64,000 nucleotides of DNA, from the NCBI RefSeq assembly GCF_035046505.1, contig NC_089826.1:4045001-4109000 (forward strand), given 5' to 3'. Shown one piece after another: positions 57,285-64,000 of the stretch. Every line of letters begins with the position of its first letter. Positions within the stretch are counted from its first letter, which is position 1. Position numbers and translations under genes: made by a program. Source of the stretch: Tiliqua scincoides. Taxonomy: Eukaryota > Chordata > Lepidosauria > Squamata > Scincidae. Under the pieces are notes generated by a model. The model did not search any database and was not told where the DNA came from. It saw only the letters and a program-made list of their open reading frames with translations.

Positions 57285-57945
57285 ATCAAGAATAAGACTG
57301 CTAATTTAATGCCCCTGTGCATGTCTGTAATCTGGCCACATTTGGGATACTATGTACGATTCTGGTTACTGCACCTCAAGAGGGGTACTGTAGAGCTTGA
57401 AAAAGTGCAAAAGAAGGTCACCAAAATGATTGGGAGACTAGAGCACCTTCTTTATGAGGGAAAAGGTGACACCTCTTGGATCTTACTAGCTTGGAAAACA
57501 GGCAACTGAGGCTTAAAATAATGCACAGTGTGGAGAGAATGGGTGCAGAGAAGCTTTTCTCCTTCTCTCGCAAGATGAGAACCAGGGGTTGTTCCATGAA
57601 ATTGATTGGTGGGATAGAAAGGAGAGATTGACGGAGGCACTTCTTCATTCAGGACATCATTAGTCTGGGATTTGTTTCCTGAAAGTGTTGGCCTCAAGCT
57701 TGGGTGATTTGAAAAGGGGTTTGGACAAAGGCATGGAGGACAGGTCCATCAAGGGCTACTGGTGATGATAGCTCCAGGTCAGTGACAGTGTTGAATAGCA
57801 GCTGCAGAGACAGGGTGTGTCTTTTTCCTCATCCACATGGTCTTTTCAGAGGCAGCTGGTGGGGCACTGTGGGAAATAGGTTATTGGACTAGATGGGCCC
57901 CCTTTGGACATGATCCAGCAGGGCTTTTCTTAGGTTTTAACTTGA
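57285..57945 (+). mobile_element. CR1 LINE, longest copy in the window (RT C-terminus to 3' end)
   Basis: The + strand translates to LGYYVRFWLLHLKRGTVELE and KVQKKVTKMIGRLEHL, a CR1 reverse-transcriptase C-terminal segment. Broken pieces of WREWVQRSFSPS and the 3' part GGTTTGGACAAAGGCATGGAGG follow, ending GGACTAGATGGGCCC..GATCCAGCAGGGC. It is interrupted by several stops and at least one frame change. The TTCTTATG terminal repeats are decayed. Confidence 0.88.
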
Positions 57946-58880
57946 GGCTTTTTGGGCTTCAAGTTGGCTTTTGAGTTTCTGTGTTAAAGATGTGATTAAC
58001 TTCACACTTTTCTGTGTTGTTCATACTTCAGGCTTATCTGCTTTAAGAAATGTTGGTTAATGAGTTCCTAAATATACAGGTGATGGAGTCTATTTTTAGC
58101 TTTGCCCTCCCTTTGTTACTCTCTGCCCAGCTGCTCTGTACGGGACCAAGCATGAAAGATCTGCCTTTTGTCCTTGATGATTCTGTTCTGTAGTGATCTC
58201 AAGTGACCCAAGTGGGTGACATGCATTCTCATGAACAGAGTCTCACTGACTGTGCCACATTGTGTCTCTGTAAGGGAAGGTTGATGGTGGCCATCTGGGC
58301 ATCCCATCTGCTAAATGAGGGTTTAGGTTTTGGGGGATGCTCACATCCAGCACACATGGCAGTGGTCTCAAAGACAGAAAGGCACATGGGATAGTGAGAG
58401 TGGGTGATCCCTCCATATGTGACTGTTTTCTCTTTTCTGAACAATGGTTCCCCACCCCTGTGCAGAGTCGCCACAATCACTTTTTTAAGCTTCCCTGAGT
58501 TTCAGTAGCAGCTGTGTAGTTCTGAGCAGAGGAGAAGCCTGTCTGGAAAAGAAGAACAGCTTTACTGAACACATACAGTTTCATGAGAGTTGCAGTCAGT
58601 CTCACTGTGTTATCATGATAGTGGCTGAAGGAGCACTGCCTCTGGGCACATAAACATCAGGACTTTGGTAAAGCAGCTAAGTTGGTTCTTGAGCTAGGCA
58701 GCTACTGGACTTCTACAGCTGCAATCTCCCAAGGATTTAATTATATTCTGACTGCAGCACCCACATCATAAATAACAGCTGATGGAACTTAACTGTCTTC
58801 CTTCCTTGATTTGGTTGCAATTGGTAGACCGTGTCCAATTCTGGTAGCCATACCGCAGGAAGGAGACTGTAAAAGAGGCA
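57946..58880 (+). other. SMOX intron 2, unannotated part
   Basis: No recognised element. Confidence 0.45.
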
Positions 58881-58892
58881 CATCTTTTAGAG

Positions 58893-59214
58893 CAGGGGTC
58901 GGAAACCTATAAATTTGACCTACCCACCAGTCATCTGGCCTCTGTGCATTTGACTTGGGAGGCAAAGCCTCCGGCCCAGTTTGCTGCACACTGGATGGAG
59001 ACTGACGGAGCCATCTGTCTGAGCTTGTGGAGTCCCTGTACCATGGCAGGCTCAGAGAGTTGACTGCCATTCCCCGTCCAGCATGCAGCAAACTGGACAG
59101 GAGGCTTTGTCTCCCAAGCCAAGCTCTATGCAGGCTGCTTCTGGGAGCTTGGCAATCTGGATGTTTGATGGTGGCATAATGATGTCACTTTAAACAAAAG
59201 GTTTCCAACTCCTG
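58893..59214. mobile_element. hAT-like MITE (CAGGGGTCGGAAACC family)
   Basis: Opens CAGGGGTCGGAAACCTATAA and closes AAAGGTTTCCAACTCCTG. The interior contains CTGTGCATTTGACTTGGGAGG, and later GTCTCCCAAGCCAAGC as an inner inverted pair. The target duplication is blurred. Confidence 0.82.
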
Positions 59215-59374
59215 CTCTCTAGAGTAATGATGCAAGGGCATCTGGGGAATGCTCCGTTCACTTCCTGCCACCATATGGGTGAAGACATCTGCCTTAAGGG
59301 TGGTTCATGGGTGGGTGGTGGTGGTCCTCTTGCCAGGGTATGACTGAGGGGAACCTCAGAGGTATCCTCTAGAA

Positions 59375-59734
59375 AAGTGGCTCTCACACATTTAGCACCA
59401 GGACCCACTTTTTAGAATGAGAATCTGTTGGGACCCACCAGAAGTGATGTCATGATTGGAAGTGACATCATCAAGCAGGAAAATTTTTAACAATCCTAGG
59501 CTGCTATTCTGCCCACACTAACCTAGGAGTAAGTTCCATTTACTATCATTGTTAAAAGCATATACAGAGTAGCCTGTTAAAAGTATAGATCTGTAACATG
59601 TCCCCAGATGCAGTCACATCCCATGGTAGCATCAATAATATATTAAAAATAAAATATTGAAATGAATGGAGACCCACCTGAAATTGGCTTGTGACCCACC
59701 TAGTGGGTCCCAGCCCATAGTTTGAGGAACACTG
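59375..59734. mobile_element. hAT-like MITE (CAGTGGTTCTCA family)
   Basis: Opens AGTGGCTCTCACACATTTAGC and closes CATAGTTTGAGGAACACTG. Interior words GTGATGTCATGATTGGAAGTG, CAAGCAGGAAAATTTTTAAC and GAAATGAATGGAGACCCACC match 48718-49070, including the nested GGCTGC..CTACTATC..TTAAAAG piece. Flanks CTAGAAAA and CTAGAAGA are consistent with an 8-bp duplication. Confidence 0.88.
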
Positions 59735-60785
<1,051 letters not shown>

Positions 60786-60844
60786 TAGTGCTTTTACAAA
60801 ATCATCTGACTGACCACTCGGGTGTTCCTTATACTGGGTGTGAG

Positions 60845-61060
60845 TGGCAATAGCAATTGTAAGATATGAAGCTACTTTAATTGGAGTGGGACTCTGGGTC
60901 TTCCTAGTCCAGTGTTGCCTGTGCTAACAGCCACTCTTTAAGGTCCCAGGCAGAGAGAGGTCTTATCCATCACTGGCTATCCAAGATCCTTTTAATGGGA
61001 GATGCCAAGGATCAAACTTGGCACCCTTTGCGTGCAGGGCATGTGCTCCACTCAAGAGCA
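60845..61060 (-). mobile_element. tRNA-derived SINE, family B
   Basis: Reverse orientation: TAAGATATGAAGCTACTTTAA, CAAGGATCAAACTTGGCACC (reversed B box) and GCATGTGCTCCACTCAAGAGC (reversed A box). Confidence 0.82.
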
Positions 61061-61299
61061 AGGGCTCTTCGTTCTTCTCCTTGATTCAATTAACCCTGAC
61101 ACAAGCATGGCCTCCAGGAGACTATCGTTCCTTTTGTTTGATTGTTTTTGACCACGGGGGCAGCTTTAATTTTGTTTTTATTGTGTGGCTGATTTTTCTT
61201 TGTTTTTACTGAGTTTGGCTTTTTGATTATTTTGTTGTGTTTTTGTGTTAATCACATTTGGAATCTCCATTTGCTGGGGACAATAAGGGATTCAAGTTA

Positions 61300-61560
61300 T
61301 AGTGGGCCTTATTTGCAGGCTTGGCATTTGTGGATTTGATTATCCGCGGATGCTGATCCCATGTCACAGAGGGCCTTCCTGTGCCTCAGGACACCTCTCA
61401 GATGCAACCAGAGGTCACTGGTGTGAACCGGAAGTGACTTCTGGTCATATTCAGGCCTTCTGAGGAGGCTAGGAGGGCACAGCCTCCAGGTAAGTAATTG
61501 CCCCTGCTCCTCGAGCGGTCCTGGAATGAATCCCCTGTGGATACTGAGGGACCACTATAT
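61300..61560. mobile_element. Tigger/pogo-like MITE
   Basis: The right end GGATACTGAGGGACCACTATA and left end TATAGTGGGCCTTATTTGC are inverted repeats of the type seen in short Tigger elements, with TA at both outer edges. Inner CCGCGGATGCTGATCCC and GGAATGAATCCCCTGTGG fit too. No transposase. Confidence 0.7.
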
Positions 61561-63793
61561 TATGAAGGGAAAAGGAAGAGTCCAGATGTGCTGTAGTCAA
61601 GAGCTGCAGTGGAGTGTCTGTCTGTTGTGTATTCCCTAACATTTGGACCTAACATTTCTCTTCATGCTTGAAGTGTGCACATTGTAGAAACTTGAGACAC
61701 TGCCATTTTGGGGCAGATTGTCACTGAGCTCTGAAGCTGAGCAGCTCTGAAGTTTTCGCACCCTGAGTCTAGTTTGTGATGGCTGCCATAAGTTCCTTTC
61801 CTGCATCAAGGGTTACACAACTCAATCTTGTCCCCATGTACTTGCCCATTAAAGTCCCACTAAATTCCAGTGGGTTTGCTCCCAAAGGAGTGTGTGTAGG
61901 ACTGCAGGACTATAGACTTTTTAACCGTTTCTTGATGTCACTGTCTCGTAAATGTTATATCTGGGGAGAACTTAGGGGATGTATTAGTTAGATCCTCTTA
62001 GACCCACTTAAAATGCTGGGAATTAGGGTCATGCTAATGATGTAAGCCTCCTGGCGTACAGGTCTGCACACACAACACTCTCCAGCAGTGGTTTCAGACA
62101 AGAGTTTTAGGCTTACAGTGTCGGCTTTTTTTGCTCCTTGGCACCAGGAAAACACAAACTATGCAAAAGATACGGCTGTGGCTAATTTAGCCTCTGGCCA
62201 GCTGCTAACTGGATTTGGTTCCTCTTTTGCTTGTCTTGTGAATGTGTGATCTGCTTACAGGCTGCAAGCAGCTTATGGAAGCTGAGTGGCATTATTCTGA
62301 AGCAGGGCTGATGGAGGCTTTTAGATGTGCCTGCTCTATGTGGGTTTGACCTCGGAAGTTGGTGAGGGTGGATTGGAATGGCAGTCCTGGCTGCTGGCAT
62401 TTCATGGTGCTACATAATGGAGTCGGAGTAGAAAGACCCCAGGGTTTTTCGTCTGCTGAATATCAGTGAATTCCTTTGTAGAAAATGCTCTCCTGTTGGT
62501 GTATTTCTGTGACTGCATAATCAAGATTGTGTTGCCTGACTTTGCAGAAGAAAATTCCACCAAATTGCTGTCAAATTGCCCATTGAGGGGTGTGTGCGCA
62601 GAAGTGGAATTTGCCCCTCCAATGGCAGTGCAGGATTTGTTGAGGAACCACAGAGTATTGTGAGTGTAGGCGAGGAGAGTGATGCACATAGAAAATACCT
62701 GGATTTTGTTACAACCACAGCACCATTTGATGCTGAGATATTCCAGCCTGATGTATGGAAGCAGTTTCTTAAAAATTTGCTTTGCTTCTGTAGCCCATCC
62801 TAAAAGTTTAGGATATCCAGGACCAGCGTGGTGGGTTGTTACAAAGGGTGGGAGTCATGAATCTGTGACGAGATAATATTATGTGCAACGCTTTTAACAT
62901 GCAAGAAATCACCACATAAAGTGTGAAGTTTGTTGTTGTTTAAATACCTACATTTGCCTTTCTGCCCCATAAGTTGGGAGACCTCTGCAAACCACATTTA
63001 AAAGAAAATAAACAAAAAATGGTCTAAAATATTCAAATGTTATTATTCATAAACCTATACCCAAGGCGAAGACAGATCCCTGCCCCAAGGAACGTGCAGT
63101 CTAGATTGACCCAAGAAAGACAACAGAGGAAAGGAATTGAAGCAGGGGGAAGAATATGCAATGCGGTTGTTGCAGTTGCATGTAGTTAAGTTTGGTTTCA
63201 GTAGGAAGAGAGGACAAAGGATAGTACCAGACCCTGTCCAGAAAAGCTGGGCTTGAAGAGAGATTTAAAAGAAGTGGGAAAGGAGGCACATGCAGGTTCC
63301 AGGAGGTGGCTCCGTGCACCAGAAGTGGCAAGGAAGAATACTCTGAGGCTTGTCATCCTGAAGCAGGGCCCTGCCAGTTGGGAGTTTCCTAGTGAAGCAA
63401 TTGAGCAGTTACAGAGTGTTTTGGAGGACCACAGGTGGTAGGATGATCGTTCACCTCGCGTCACTCGGACGACACAGTGTACTTCTTAAATCTGTGTGCT
63501 GGTTTTCTGTCTTCTTTTGGATCTAGCGCAATCCAAAGCCTTCCATGGCCCTCCCTAGTACATCCTTGCCCCTTCCTTTTCCCACCAGCCAACTTCAGGT
63601 CTTCTGCTCCCTCAAACATCTCCATCTTTTTTCCCTTGCTGCCCCTTACACCTGGAACTATCTGCTAGAATTCCCCTAGGAAGCCACCTCTCTTCCTTCT
63701 AGCAAATTCCTCCTCAAAGCCCACCTTTCCCGCGAAGTCTTGGGTGCAGTCCTGTGTTCTGCCTCAGTGCATTTCTTATGTTCTCTGGCCTGA

Positions 63794-64000
<207 letters not shown>

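Overview
The window is vertebrate nuclear DNA. It carries the 5' half of one recognisable host gene, spermine oxidase (SMOX), on the + strand, inside a dense field of transposable elements. Three coding exons can be read: 54347-54554, 60481-60707, and 63851 to the window edge. Together they give the first 195 residues in one continuous phase. A CpG island at about 35930-36420 is the likely promoter and holds a probable non-coding first exon ending near 36229. Intron 1 is then about 18 kb, intron 2 about 5.9 kb and intron 3 about 3.1 kb. The repeat content points to a non-avian reptile, most likely a squamate: CR1 and L2 LINE 3' ends, tRNA-derived SINEs, a 5S rRNA-derived SINE, and very many hAT-like and palindromic MITEs. 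The species is not determined.

Layout. 1-34500 appears intergenic: a mosaic of repeats with no host gene I can name. 34540-35930 is a TATA/TGTA-rich minisatellite of roughly 80-84 bp units, split by an older dispersed repeat and ending in a (TG)n tract that abuts the CpG island. 36290-36960 is a 2-3 copy tandem repeat in the first part of SMOX intron 1. 37000-64000 is SMOX intron and exon sequence with further CR1, L2, tRNA-SINE, MIR/L2-like and hAT insertions.

The most interesting system is a LINE/SINE partnership. A non-LTR retrotransposon (copies at 1616-2616, 11796-12505, 22062-22532, 52306-52716, with fragments at 34450-34520 and 42766-42826) encodes a reverse transcriptase with a C-terminal CX2CX12HX3C zinc finger, and has an extremely short 3' end of about 35 nt. 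A 5S rRNA-derived SINE (3449-3590, 15987-16100, and a three-unit tandem form at 24711-25006) carries the same 3' end. The shared tail folds into a five-base-pair hairpin with a TTCG loop. The stem is unchanged in all nine copies seen, while the loop varies. The SINE tails match only the LINE subfamily that keeps a TAG stop at the foot of the hairpin. A further composite element (42358-42827) carries the same LINE tail on an unrelated 400-bp body and is flanked by an imperfect 14-bp target duplication. This looks like one reverse transcriptase with several non-autonomous clients.
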